Counted from the first letter of the stretch, positions 34,765-42,933 are shown. The stretch is DNA of 64,000 nucleotides from Microcella alkalica (GCF_014595885.1 NZ_JABUKC010000004.1:1-64000); one strand, 5' to 3'. Program-made: numbers and translations. The notes: generated by a model not told the origin, from the letters alone.

Positions 34765-35858
34765 GCGCCTCCCTCACCCTCGACTCGCTCGTGAAGGTCT
34801 TCGACGATCCGGCTCGACCCGCGGTCGACGGCGTCTCGTTCGCGGTCGCCCCAGGCGAGTGCCTGGCGATCCTGGGGCCCTCCGGCTCGGGCAAGTCGAC
34901 CGTGCTGCGCTCGATCGCGGGCCTCGACGTGCCGAGCGCGGGGCGCATCCTCGTCGACGGCACTGACGTCGCGGGCCTCGCGCCGGAGCGCCGCGGCATG
35001 GCGATGGTCTTCCAGCGCCCCCTGCTCTTCCCGCATCTGAGCGTGCTCGACAATGTCGCCTTCGCCGCGACGGTCGCCGGCCAGCCGAAGCGCGAGGCGA
35101 GGGCGGATGCGACCCAGTTCCTCGAGCTCGTGCAGCTGGCGGGCTTCGGGTCTCGGCCGGTCACCGCGCTCTCCGGCGGGCAGGAGCAGCGCGTCGCCCT
35201 CGCCCGCGCGCTCGCCGCCCGGCCCCGCGTGCTGCTGCTCGACGAGCCGTTCAGCGCCCTTGACCCGCAGCTGCGCGGCGACATGCACGTGCTGCTCGCG
35301 GCGATCCGCGCGCAGCTCGCGCCGACCGTCGTCATGGTCACGCACGACCGCGACGAGGCGGCGGTCGTCGCCGACCGCGTCGCTCTGCTGCAGCGCGGGC
35401 GCCTGCTGCAGCACGACACGGTCGAGCGGCTCTACACGCGACCGGACTCGCTCGAGGTGTCGAGGCTCATGGGCGGGCGGAACGAGCTGCCCGGCACGGT
35501 CATCGGCGGCGTGCACCGCTCGGCGGCGGGCGGGGTGCCCGCCCCCGAGGGCGAGACGTGGGCCGAGGGGTCGGGCGTGCTCGTCGTGCGGCAGGAGGCG
35601 CTGCAGGTGGCCGCGGCAGGGGCATCCGCCCCCGAGGGGTTCGTGGCGCTCGCCGTCGTCGTCGCCGACCGGCGGGCGCGAGGGCCGCGCGCCGAGCTCG
35701 AGCTCGCCGTCATCACAGACGACGCACCGGATGCCCGGCCTGACTCGCTCGGCTCGACGCGGCTGCTCGCCGAGGTGCCGGCGAGTCGCCCGCTCGCGGT
35801 CGGCGACAGGGCGACGGTGCTCGTGCCGCGCTCGGCGTGCACGGTCGTAGCGGGGTAG
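34761..35858 (+). CDS. ABC transporter ATP-binding protein
   Basis: The 365-residue ATPase begins at GTG 34761. Walker A GPSGSGKST (about 38-46), Q-loop VFQRPLLFPHLSV, signature LSGGQEQRVALARAL, Walker B VLLLDEPFSALD and the H-loop VTHDRDEA are all intact. A C-terminal TOBE-like domain (about 240-365) follows, as in CUT1, sulfate and molybdate type importers. It powers uptake by the preceding permeases. The last codons and stop are duplicated immediately downstream (35872-35895). Confidence 0.94.
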   Translation: MSASLTLDSLVKVFDDPARPAVDGVSFAVAPGECLAILGPSGSGKSTVLRSIAGLDVPSAGRILVDGTDVAGLAPERRGMAMVFQRPLLFPHLSVLDNVAFAATVAGQPKREARADATQFLELVQLAGFGSRPVTALSGGQEQRVALARALAARPRVLLLDEPFSALDPQLRGDMHVLLAAIRAQLAPTVVMVTHDRDEAAVVADRVALLQRGRLLQHDTVERLYTRPDSLEVSRLMGGRNELPGTVIGGVHRSAAGGVPAPEGETWAEGSGVLVVRQEALQVAAAGASAPEGFVALAVVVADRRARGPRAELELAVITDDAPDARPDSLGSTRLLAEVPASRPLAVGDRATVLVPRSACTVVAG

Positions 35859-35921
35859 CCCCCACCCCCGCCGTGCACGGTCGTAGCGGGGTAGCGCCGC
35901 CCCTGCGCTCGACGTGCACGG
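35836..35921. repeat. 36-bp-spaced direct repeat of the ATPase 3' end
   Basis: The 24 bases at 35836-35859, which end the ATPase gene including its TAG, recur exactly at 35872-35895. The first nine (CGTGCACGG) occur again at 35913-35921. This looks like local tandem duplication at the gene end. It begins a 547-bp gene-free stretch (35859-36405) that also holds an inverted repeat and a 24-bp tandem array. Confidence 0.75.
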
Positions 35922-36057
35922 CCATTCCATTCCTGGTGGCCAGCCTCGCTGCGCACTGCGCCGATTCTGGTGGCCGGGCTGCGCGAGCACTGCCGTCGCG
36001 CTGACAACCGGCCGGGCCCTGTCACGCGCCTCGGACCCGCCAGGTCACCTCGACTCC

Positions 36058-36124
36058 GCAGACTCTGCGAACGGCGGAAGATCGCGAATGCGATTCTCGT
36101 TCTTCCGAACTTTGCAGAGTCTGC
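36058..36124. repeat. Long imperfect inverted repeat
   Basis: GCAGACTCTGC (36058-36068) and its exact complement GCAGAGTCTGC (36114-36124) close a hairpin whose inner arms (36069-36089 and 36093-36113) match at about 15 of 21 positions around a GCG loop. The base composition is less GC-rich than its surroundings. It resembles a REP-type or small MITE-like element; no transposase or target duplication was seen. Confidence 0.6.
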
Positions 36125-36260
36125 CGACGTCAAGGAACCGCGCAGGCGCTCGCGGCGCCGCGCAGCCGCTGAGCGAGGGGCCGGTTCGCCGCCGGCTGGC
36201 GGCGGCGACAGGGAGATGCGGTGGCGCAGTCGCCCAATCGCGCGGCGGCGCAGCAGCGCT

Positions 36261-36404
36261 GCGGCGCGGTGGCGCAGGGACGCAGCGGCGCGGTGGCGCA
36301 GCGGCACAGCGGCGCGGTGGCGCAGCGGCACAGCGGCGCGGTGGCGCAGCGGCGCAGCCGCGCAAGGGCGCAGCGGCGCAGCCGCGCAAGGGCGCAGCGG
36401 CGGG
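36261..36404. repeat. 24-bp tandem repeat array, six units
   Basis: Six consecutive 24-bp units start at 36261, 36285, 36309, 36333, 36357 and 36381. Units 2 and 3 are identical, and unit 1 and unit 4 differ from them only near the 3' end. Units 5 and 6 share a second variant with GCCGCGCAAGG in place of GCGGCGCGGTGG. The array ends one base before the stop codon of the radical SAM gene. With no spacers it is not a CRISPR array; it is a minisatellite. Confidence 0.9.
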
Positions 36405-36405
36405 C

Positions 36406-37872
36406 CTACCAGCGCGACGCGTTGCCCGCGACGAGCTCGTCGGCGCGGCCGTTGGTGATGCCGCGGCTGCGCTCGCCCTTGGGCTCGAGCGGCAGCAGCT
36501 TTCGCAGGCCGATGTTCTCGATCGGGTCGAGCACCGAGTGCTGGGCGCACGCCGGCACGAGCTCGCCCGTCTCGGGGTGCGCCATCGCGTACATGCAGGC
36601 GCCGAGTCGCTCCTGGGTCTCCTTGAGCTTCGGGTCGTCGGCGACGATGCCCTTGCGCATCATCTCCCAGGCGGGCTTGACCTGCTCGGCGTCCATGAAG
36701 TTGTGCACGACGAAGGTCTTGAAGCTCACCTTCCCCTTCCGCGCCGCGCGCAGCACCGCGCGGAGCCCGCCGCCGCGCCGCACGATGCGGCGCAGCAGGC
36801 CGACGAGCGGCACGATGTCCTGCGGGTGGCTGAGGATGGCGCGGATCACCTTGACGGTGAGCGCCCATCGGGGGATGTCGCCGAAGATCATGCCGCCGTA
36901 GTGCTGGAGGAAGCGGTCGCGCGCCGCGATGTCCTTCGGCTCGTCGGCGTCGAGCACGGAGGCGAACCGGCCATCGACCATGACGCCCACCGTGTGGCGG
37001 TTGCAGCGCGGGTCACCGAACTGCACCGCCTTGTGCGGCAGCTTCTGGCCGGCTCCGGCCTCGATGCGCTCCCAGACGGCGTCGATCGTGACCTCCTGGA
37101 AGTTCTCCTTCCAGCGGCGGTCGTCGCCGATGAACGCGGCGGGCTGGAACGACATCATGTCGTACGGCATGCGCAGCACGTCGCGCGTGACCTGCTCGAC
37201 CTCGTCGAGGTTCGTCGGCGTGACCGTCATGTTGTGCGCCAGGTACGACTGCACGCCCGTCTGCGCCTTCAGGTCGATGAACATCTGCGCGAACTTCTCG
37301 CGGAACGGGTTCAGCTCGGCCTCGCTGCGCGGGCGCACGGCCCCCCGACGCCCGCGCATGAGCGAGTCGAAGTGCGCGGCGAATGACACCTTCGTGAAGG
37401 CGGGCTTGCCGTCGTCGTCGAGCACGACATCCAGCAGGTAGTCGTAGTCGAAGTCGCCGTGCGTCATCGACATCGGCTCGCGGCCGACCGCGCGCATCGC
37501 CTTGAGGGTGTCGCGGTGCGCCTTGGGAGGCAGAAGACTCACCTCGCCGCCGATGAGCTGGGCGTGGGCGCGCGGCCCGCGGATCTGCCGCAGCAGCCCC
37601 ATCTGCTTCGTCACCTCGGTCACGGTGTGGTCGCCGTCGATGCGCACCTTGTTGGCGTCGGCGGAGTGGTAGCAGGGCGAGCAGGTCAGGTTGCACTTCG
37701 GGAAGACGCCGTGCGTGCCCTCGCAGCCGACCGCGCAGCGGCCCAGCAGCTGCTCGGGCGTCTTGGCGTGCTCCGGCAGCTCGGCCCAGCGCTTGTCGAG
37801 CGCGGCGCGCGTCTCGGGGTGGATCGGCCTGGTCTCGAGCTCGAGACGGCGGGCGAAGGCGGCGATCGACAC
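36406..37872 (-). CDS. Radical SAM protein of unknown function
   Basis: The 488-residue protein has the radical SAM cluster motif C-N-L-T-C-S-P-C (Cys60, Cys64, Cys67), preceded by Cys46 and Cys50 and followed by YHSADANKVRIDG. GGEVSLLPP matches the GGE SAM-binding motif near residue 109. Additional cysteines occur at RCNRH, LGACMYAM and PACAQHS near the C-terminus, which may bind a second cluster. The length exceeds the 250-350 residues of simple radical SAM enzymes. No peptide substrate or partner gene is adjacent. The reaction cannot be assigned. The 110 bases between its start and the M23 gene hold nothing obvious. Confidence 0.9.
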   Translation of the reverse strand: MSIAAFARRLELETRPIHPETRAALDKRWAELPEHAKTPEQLLGRCAVGCEGTHGVFPKCNLTCSPCYHSADANKVRIDGDHTVTEVTKQMGLLRQIRGPRAHAQLIGGEVSLLPPKAHRDTLKAMRAVGREPMSMTHGDFDYDYLLDVVLDDDGKPAFTKVSFAAHFDSLMRGRRGAVRPRSEAELNPFREKFAQMFIDLKAQTGVQSYLAHNMTVTPTNLDEVEQVTRDVLRMPYDMMSFQPAAFIGDDRRWKENFQEVTIDAVWERIEAGAGQKLPHKAVQFGDPRCNRHTVGVMVDGRFASVLDADEPKDIAARDRFLQHYGGMIFGDIPRWALTVKVIRAILSHPQDIVPLVGLLRRIVRRGGGLRAVLRAARKGKVSFKTFVVHNFMDAEQVKPAWEMMRKGIVADDPKLKETQERLGACMYAMAHPETGELVPACAQHSVLDPIENIGLRKLLPLEPKGERSRGITNGRADELVAGNASRW

Positions 37873-37982
37873 GTGGGGCTCCTCGGTTCAGGGCTGACGC
37901 GGCCGGGGGCGGCGTGGCGTCAGTCTAGGCACGAGGGGTTCGGAGCCGAGAGCGTCTCGGATGGGGCGCGCCGGGCCCGACC

Positions 37983-38786
37983 TCAGCGGGGCTCGGTGCG
38001 CACGTTCGCCGCAAGCCATGCGACGGGGTCGACGGGCGAGCCGCCGAGGTGCACCTCGAAGTGCAGGTGCGCTCCGGTGCTCTGCCCGGTCGAGCCGACC
38101 GCGCCGATGACCTGGCCGACCTCGACGGCCTGCCCCACGCCGACCGGCACCGAGCCCGACTGCAGGTGGGCGTAGAGCGTGCGCACCGCCTGGCCGTCAA
38201 TGACGTGCTCGACCTCGACCTTCATGCCGAACGTGCCGTCGTAGCCGGCGGCGACGACGACGCCGTCGGCGATGCTCGCGACGGGCGTGCCGGCGCCGGG
38301 GGTCCAGTCGACGCCGTGGTGGTCGGTCGAGCATCCGGCGCAGGGGGCGGTGCGGTAGCCGAAGCCGTCGGTCTGCGGGGCACCGGGGCCGAGCGGGTAG
38401 ACGACGGGAGGGGTCCAGGTGATCGAGAACTCGTCGCGCCCGGCGAGGGGCGCCTCGACCTGCTCGCTGACCGCGAAGGTTTGGGGCCGCGGCAGCGCGG
38501 CCGCGCGGGCCTCGTCGTCGAGCGTGCTGCCCAACGCGGCCACGCCGTTGCCGGCGAGCACGCTCGCGGCGACGATCGCGATGCCGCCGGCGATCAGCTG
38601 CTCGCGCCGGTGGTGCGGGTCAGGCTGGCGGTGGGCGAGCGCGCGCCGGCCGCGGCGGGGCGGCGGCACGGTGAGCACCGGGTCGAGCACGAACTCGGCG
38701 GGCGACTCGGGCACCGCGGTCTCGGTGGTGCGGGTGGGGGTCGGGGCGCCGGAGCGCGCGCGGAAGAACCAGGGCGGAGTGGGCAT
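37983..38786 (-). CDS. M23 family metallopeptidase (LytM-like)
   Basis: The 267-residue protein has a basic N-terminal cytoplasmic stretch, one transmembrane segment (about 63-85, IAGGIAIVAASVLAGNGVAAL) and an extracytoplasmic C-terminal peptidase M23 domain. Zinc ligands are visible as His and Asp in HHGVDW and the HxH pair in GAHLHFEVHLGG. It should cleave peptidoglycan cross-bridges or act as a cell-wall regulator. The start ATG 38786 is preferred to 38912, which adds a Cys-rich stretch with no homology. Positions 38787-39074 (288 bp) hold no supported gene. Confidence 0.92.
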   Translation of the reverse strand: MPTPPWFFRARSGAPTPTRTTETAVPESPAEFVLDPVLTVPPPRRGRRALAHRQPDPHHRREQLIAGGIAIVAASVLAGNGVAALGSTLDDEARAAALPRPQTFAVSEQVEAPLAGRDEFSITWTPPVVYPLGPGAPQTDGFGYRTAPCAGCSTDHHGVDWTPGAGTPVASIADGVVVAAGYDGTFGMKVEVEHVIDGQAVRTLYAHLQSGSVPVGVGQAVEVGQVIGAVGSTGQSTGAHLHFEVHLGGSPVDPVAWLAANVRTEPR

Positions 38787-39074
38787 GGAGCGTGGGGCTT
38801 TTCTCGTAGTCAGCCGACGCGACGGATCAGCTGGTCGATAACGGGCAGTGCACGTCGTTGCGCATTCGCACCCACGCTGGAGGGCGGGCGTCAGGAGGTC
38901 ACGGCACCGCACCCGGCGGACTCATCACACCGGGGATGCTCTCCCCTGCGGCTGTCGGAGCCGCTCTTCCAGGGTGCGGGGCCGAACCTGGCAAAAGCCT
39001 GGCAATGGTGAGCGGCGCTCCGTCGAGGTTCGCTCGAACGAACGTCACGATCGATGGCGGATGCCCCGCCGAGC

Positions 39075-40181
39075 TCAGGCGAGCGTCGTGCCGAAGGTAA
39101 GCCCGAGGGCGTAGGTCGCGGCGGCCGCGCCGTATCCGATCGCGAGCTGCCGCACCGCCCGCCGCCACGGGGAGGCGCCCGAGAGCACGCCGACGATCGT
39201 GCCGGTGACGAGCAGCGCGAGCCCGACGAGCACGGCGGCCGTGATGACGGCGGTGAGCCCAGACAGGCCCAGGAGGTACGGCACGACCGGGACCACGGCG
39301 CCGCTGGCGAAGAAGCAGAAGCTCGACGCCGCCGCCCCCCACGCCGAGCCGACCGCCTCGTGCTCGTCGTCGAGCGCGACACGGGCTCGAGTCTCGGCCG
39401 CGCGCGCGGCCGCGACGGTCGGGTCGTACGAGGCGACGACCTCGCGCGCGTGCGCGAGCGCCTCCTCCTCGCTCATGCCGCGCGCCCGGTAGACGAGGGC
39501 GAGCTCGTTGGCGTCGACGTCGAGGTGCGGCACCGCGGTATGCGCGTCGGGGTCGGGGGTCGAGGCGTCGAGCAGCTCGCGCTGCGACCGCACCGACACG
39601 TACTCCCCCGCCCCCATCGACAGCGCGCCGGCGAGCAGGCCCGCGATGCCGGTGAAGAGCACGGTCGAGGCGGGCACGCCGGTGGCGCCGATGCCGAGCA
39701 CGAGGGCGAGGTTCGACACGAGGCCGTCGTTGGCGCCGAAGACGGCGGCGCGGAACGTGCCCGAGAGCCGCTGCCGCCCGCGCGCGGCCAGCCCCCGCAC
39801 GACCTCCTGGTGGATGCGCTCGTCGGCCGCCATCGCCGCCGTCGCGTGCGCATCCGCCTCGTAGGGCGAGCGCGACTCGGCGCGCTGCGCGAGGGCGAGC
39901 ACGAACACGCTGCCGAAGCGCCGGGCGAAGAAGCCCAGGATGCGCGTGCGCACCGACACGGCGGGAACGCGGGCGGCCTCGTCACCCAGCAACGACATCC
40001 AGTGCGCCTCATGGCGGCCCTCGGCGTCGGCGAGCGCGAGCAGGATCGCGCGCTCCTCCCCCGCGCGGCGACGGGCGAGATCGCGGTAGACGGCCGCCTC
40101 GGCCCGTTCGTCGGCCAGGTAGCGCCGCCAGCGCCGGATGTCGGCGCGGCTCGGCTGCTCGGGCGCGGTCGGGTCGGTCAC
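39075..40181 (-). CDS. Ferritin-like/VIT1 family fusion (Er-VIT, MbfA-type iron/manganese exporter)
   Basis: The 368-residue protein begins at GTG 40181. Residues 10-140 form a ferritin/rubrerythrin-like four-helix domain (YLADERAEAAVYRDLARRR, DAEGRHEAHWMSLLGDEA and a later ERIHQE). Residues 145-368 are a VIT1/CCC1 membrane domain with FRAAVFGANDGLVSNLALVLGI and SMGAGEYVSVRSQRELL, followed by four more helices. Such erythrin-VIT fusions export Fe(II)/Mn(II) and protect from iron and peroxide stress. The Glu residues of the first domain would sense or oxidise iron. Confidence 0.93.
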   Translation of the reverse strand: MTDPTAPEQPSRADIRRWRRYLADERAEAAVYRDLARRRAGEERAILLALADAEGRHEAHWMSLLGDEAARVPAVSVRTRILGFFARRFGSVFVLALAQRAESRSPYEADAHATAAMAADERIHQEVVRGLAARGRQRLSGTFRAAVFGANDGLVSNLALVLGIGATGVPASTVLFTGIAGLLAGALSMGAGEYVSVRSQRELLDASTPDPDAHTAVPHLDVDANELALVYRARGMSEEEALAHAREVVASYDPTVAAARAAETRARVALDDEHEAVGSAWGAAASSFCFFASGAVVPVVPYLLGLSGLTAVITAAVLVGLALLVTGTIVGVLSGASPWRRAVRQLAIGYGAAAATYALGLTFGTTLA

Positions 40182-40276
40182 GCGGTCAGTGTGCCAGCGC
40201 GGATGCTCCCGCCGCAGTTCGGCCGCCCGAAACACCGGCGCGGCTCAACACCGCTCAGCGCGCCGGGCGCGGCGGC

Positions 40277-40774
40277 TCACCAGCCCCAGGTGCCCGCGCC
40301 GCCCTTGAACGGCCCCACGATGGTCGAGGTGATCCAGCCGCCGTAGAAGTCGCCCTCCTGCGCCTGCACCACCTCGCCGTCAACGGTGCAGCGGTCCATC
40401 CGGCCCGGATACACCGAGACGTAGCCGGCGATCTGCTCGAAGCCTCGGCTCGGCTGCGGGTAGTACCAGGCCGCGCGCTGCGCGACGCGGTCACCGCTCA
40501 CGACGTCGGCGTAGGCCGCGCGCCCCTTGAACTCGCAGAAGGTGGAGCCCTCGATCGGGCGCAGGGCGCCGTCGACGAAGTCCTCCGGCGGCAGGTAGTA
40601 CGCCGGCGGGTGGCTGGTCTCGAGCACGCGCATCGCGCGCGTCGTGTCGGCGACGACGCGCCCGCCGAGCTCGATCGTGACGCGGGCGTGCACGGGCTCG
40701 ACCCGGGGAGGGCGGGGGTAGTCCCACACCGACTCCTGCCCGGGGCCCGGCTCGATGCGGCGAGGTCGTGCCAT
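40277..40774 (-). CDS. DUF427 domain-containing protein
   Basis: The 165-residue protein starts at ATG 40774, one base downstream of the preceding gene's stop. The core is DUF427: VWDYPRPPRVEPVHARVTIELGG, TSHPPAYYLPPEDF, STFCEFKGRAAYADV and AWYYPQPSRGFEQIAGYVSVYPG. DUF427 folds as a small beta barrel with a conserved Cys-x-x-Lys segment, and no activity is established. The earlier frame start at 40936 falls within the upstream gene and is rejected. Confidence 0.9.
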   Translation of the reverse strand: MARPRRIEPGPGQESVWDYPRPPRVEPVHARVTIELGGRVVADTTRAMRVLETSHPPAYYLPPEDFVDGALRPIEGSTFCEFKGRAAYADVVSGDRVAQRAAWYYPQPSRGFEQIAGYVSVYPGRMDRCTVDGEVVQAQEGDFYGGWITSTIVGPFKGGAGTWGW

Positions 40775-40775
40775 G

Positions 40776-41390
40776 TCAGAACCCGAAGTCGCCGAAGCCG
40801 CCGCCGTCGAAGCCGCCGCCATCGAAGCCGCCGGCGTCGAAGAAGCCGCCGTCGCCGCCCGCCGCGTCCGCGCCCGGGTCGGCGGCGCCCGCATCCGTCG
40901 CCCCGGCGTCACCGGCGCCCCCGTCATCACCGGCACCGGCGTCGCCCGCCTCGGCGCCGCCGGCGTCGATCGGAGGCAGGAAGGCGCTGACGAGGGCGGA
41001 GGCGACGACGTACCCGGCCACCGTGCCGAGCAGCGAGGCGCCGAGCATGCTGCCGAACGAGGGGCCGGCGAACGAGCGCTCCATGGTGCCGGGCTGGCGC
41101 AGCTCGCTGCGGGTCGCAGCCTGCGCGAGCGTCGTCGGCTGGTCGTCGCGCGGCGCCTCCCCCGCGGGAGCCTCGGCCGTCAGCCGCTCGAACACGAGTC
41201 GGCGCTGCTCGGGGGTGAGCTTCGCGAAGGCCTCGGCGTGCACCTTCTCGATCGTCTCCGGCGGTGCCGTCTCGAGGAGGTAGCGGTAGCGCTCAACGGC
41301 GCGCTCGTCGTCGCTGCGCACGGGCCGCGGCGGCGGCGATTGCTCGGGCTCGGGGGTGCGGGCGCCGAAGAGGCGGTCGAAGAAGCTCAT
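40776..41390 (-). CDS. Hypothetical protein with Gly-Asp-Phe-rich C-terminal tail
   Basis: The 204-residue protein has a soluble N-terminal helical region with VERYRYLLETAPPETIEKVHAEAF and LTPEQRRLVFERL, then a hydrophobic segment (about 113-138, FGSMLGASLLGTVAGYVVASAL). From residue 145 it is almost only Gly, Ala, Asp and Phe, ending with repeated GGF-D-GGGF. The N-terminal part is conserved among actinobacteria, but I know no function. The tail looks disordered and sticky, as in phase-separating or surface-attached proteins. It is transcribed just ahead of the DUF427 gene. Confidence 0.8.
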   Translation of the reverse strand: MSFFDRLFGARTPEPEQSPPPRPVRSDDERAVERYRYLLETAPPETIEKVHAEAFAKLTPEQRRLVFERLTAEAPAGEAPRDDQPTTLAQAATRSELRQPGTMERSFAGPSFGSMLGASLLGTVAGYVVASALVSAFLPPIDAGGAEAGDAGAGDDGGAGDAGATDAGAADPGADAAGGDGGFFDAGGFDGGGFDGGGFGDFGF

Positions 41391-41619
41391 GGGTCGCTCC
41401 GGAGTCAGATTGGGGGCCCCGAGGCGGGGCTCGACGCGACCGTAGGTGCTGCGACTTGCTGAAGCCTGAGCGCCGCATCGGTAACAACTCGGTGACGATG
41501 GTGCCGCCCGCGCTCAACTGCGCTAGCGTGAGCCCCGAAGTTGATACGCCTCGCTGCGCCGGGCGTCTTGCACCACACCTGCAGGTCGCTGATCCCCATG
41601 GATTCGGTTCACGAGTTGG

Positions 41620-41647
41620 TTCGACTGGTGGTTTCGACAGTCGAAAC
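41620..41647 (+). promoter_or_regulatory. Alternative hairpins in the cspA 5' leader
   Basis: TTCGACTG (41620-41627) can pair with CAGTCGAA (41638-41645). The overlapping GTTTCGA (41631-41637) can pair with TCGAAAC (41641-41647). These two stems exclude each other and lie 30-57 bases before the start codon. The gene-free leader 41391-41676 is long, as for cold-shock genes whose mRNA folding responds to temperature. Confidence 0.5.
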
Positions 41648-41676
41648 TCCGTGAAAGAGAAACAAGGGAGTCAGCA

Positions 41677-41880
41677 ATGACGACAGGCACCGTGAAGTGG
41701 TTCAACGCCGAGAAGGGCTTCGGCTTCATCACCCCCGACGACGGCAGCGCCGACGTGTTCGCGCACTTCTCGGCGATCCAGACGAGCGGCTACCGCTCGC
41801 TCGACGAGAACCAGAAGGTCGAGTTCGACGTCGCCCAGGGCCCGAAGGGCCTCCAGGCCGAGAACATCCGCCCGCTCTAG
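41677..41880 (+). CDS. cspA: Cold shock protein CspA family
   Basis: The 67-residue single OB-fold protein has RNP1 KGFGFI and RNP2 VFAHF, with [19 protein letters not shown] at the N-terminus and [13 protein letters not shown] at the end. It binds single-stranded RNA/DNA and acts as an RNA chaperone. A clean Shine-Dalgarno AGGGAG (41665-41670) precedes ATG 41677. It is a single gene with a long leader that may be cold-regulated, followed by a strong terminator. Confidence 0.97.
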   Translation: MTTGTVKWFNAEKGFGFITPDDGSADVFAHFSAIQTSGYRSLDENQKVEFDVAQGPKGLQAENIRPL

Positions 41881-41928
41881 TCGTTCACCGACTGCAGCGC
41901 TTCGCGTGACCCGTCACGCGAACCTCAC

Positions 41929-41966
41929 GAGAGCCGCCCCCGACGATGTGGGCGGCTCTCGTCGTT
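41929..41966. terminator. Terminator after cspA
   Basis: GAGAGCCGCCC (41929-41939) and GGGCGGCTCTC (41950-41960) form an 11-bp perfect stem followed by GTCGTT. It lies between cspA and the convergent DUF3097 gene and could serve both. Confidence 0.8.
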
Positions 41967-42018
41967 CCCGGGTGCGGTGGGCGGGGCGGGGGGATGCTCG
42001 GCCGGCGTCTGCCGACGC

Positions 42019-42933
42019 TCACTCCTCCGCGGTGACGAAGTCGATGAGCTGCTCGACCCGCCCCAGCAGCGCAGGGTCGAGGTCGGCGTAGTTGCGCACC
42101 GCGCCCCGGATGCGTCGCCACGCGGCCGCCGTATCGGCCTGCGTCGCGTGCGGCCAGCCGAGGGCTCGCAGCACGCCAGTCTTCCAGTCCACGCCCCGCG
42201 GCACGCTCGGCCAGGCGTCGATGCCGAGCCGCTGCGGCTTCACCGCGGCCCACACGTCGATGTACGGATGCCCGACGACGAGCACGTGCCGGGCATCCAC
42301 CCCTCGCAGCGCCTCGTGGGCGAGTCGCTCCTCCTTCGATCCGGTCACGAGGTGGTCGACGAGCACGCCGACCCGGCGGCCGGGGCCGGGCGCAAACTCG
42401 CGCAGCCGCTCGGCGAGGTGGTCGACGCCCTCGAGGTACTCGACGACCACGCCTTCGACGCGCAGGTCGTCGCCCCACACCTGCTCGACGAGCTCGGCGT
42501 CGTGGCGCCCCTCCACCCAGATGCGGCTGCCGCGCGCGACGCGGGCCCGCTGCTGCTCGACCGCGAACGAGCCGCTCGCGGTGCGCTGGCGGCCGGCGGG
42601 CGCCGGCTTCGCGACGGGCGGGGTGAGGATGACCGGGGCTCCGTCGACGAGGAACCCCGCCCCCAGCGGGAAGGCCCGCACCCTCCCCTGACGATCTTCG
42701 AGGTGCACGTTGCCGACCTCGACGCCCACGACGGCACCGACGAAGCCGGAGTCGGGCAGCTCGACCACCAGGTCGCGCTCGGCCGGAACCTCCGGCACGA
42801 CGACGCGACCGCGCGCACGCCAGTCGCCGGCGAGCACGTCGGCGCCGTAGCGGTCGGCGGGGGTCGCGCGGTGGGCGGGGCGGCGCGGGTCGGCGGGCGG
42901 CGGAGGCGCGGGAGGGGGCGGAGCGGCGGTCAC
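42019..42933 (-). CDS. DUF3097 family protein
   Basis: The 304-residue cytoplasmic protein starts at GTG 42933. It has a proline-rich N-terminus, then VGVEVGNVHLEDRQGRVRAFPLG, WVEGRHDAELVEQVWGDDLRVEGVVVEYLEGVD and LVDHLVTGSKEE with VLVVGHPYIDVWAAVKP, the pattern of actinobacterial DUF3097. The VEG.HD motif resembles the Toprim-like core of primase-type proteins, so nucleic-acid metabolism is possible, but no activity is established. It stands alone; the region up to 43237 holds two strong hairpins and no gene. Confidence 0.88.
   Translation of the reverse strand: MTAAPPPPAPPPPADPRRPAHRATPADRYGADVLAGDWRARGRVVVPEVPAERDLVVELPDSGFVGAVVGVEVGNVHLEDRQGRVRAFPLGAGFLVDGAPVILTPPVAKPAPAGRQRTASGSFAVEQQRARVARGSRIWVEGRHDAELVEQVWGDDLRVEGVVVEYLEGVDHLAERLREFAPGPGRRVGVLVDHLVTGSKEERLAHEALRGVDARHVLVVGHPYIDVWAAVKPQRLGIDAWPSVPRGVDWKTGVLRALGWPHATQADTAAAWRRIRGAVRNYADLDPALLGRVEQLIDFVTAEE

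Noticed and set aside
36261-36404. CRISPR array
   Set aside because: Repeats are tandem with no unique spacers, units are 24 bp and G/C-only variants, and no cas genes are present.
35432-36868. 478-residue minus ORF spanning the repeat region
   Set aside because: Built from repetitive RHRAAVPL-type peptides produced by the 24-bp array and antisense to the ATPase; no start or homology supports it.
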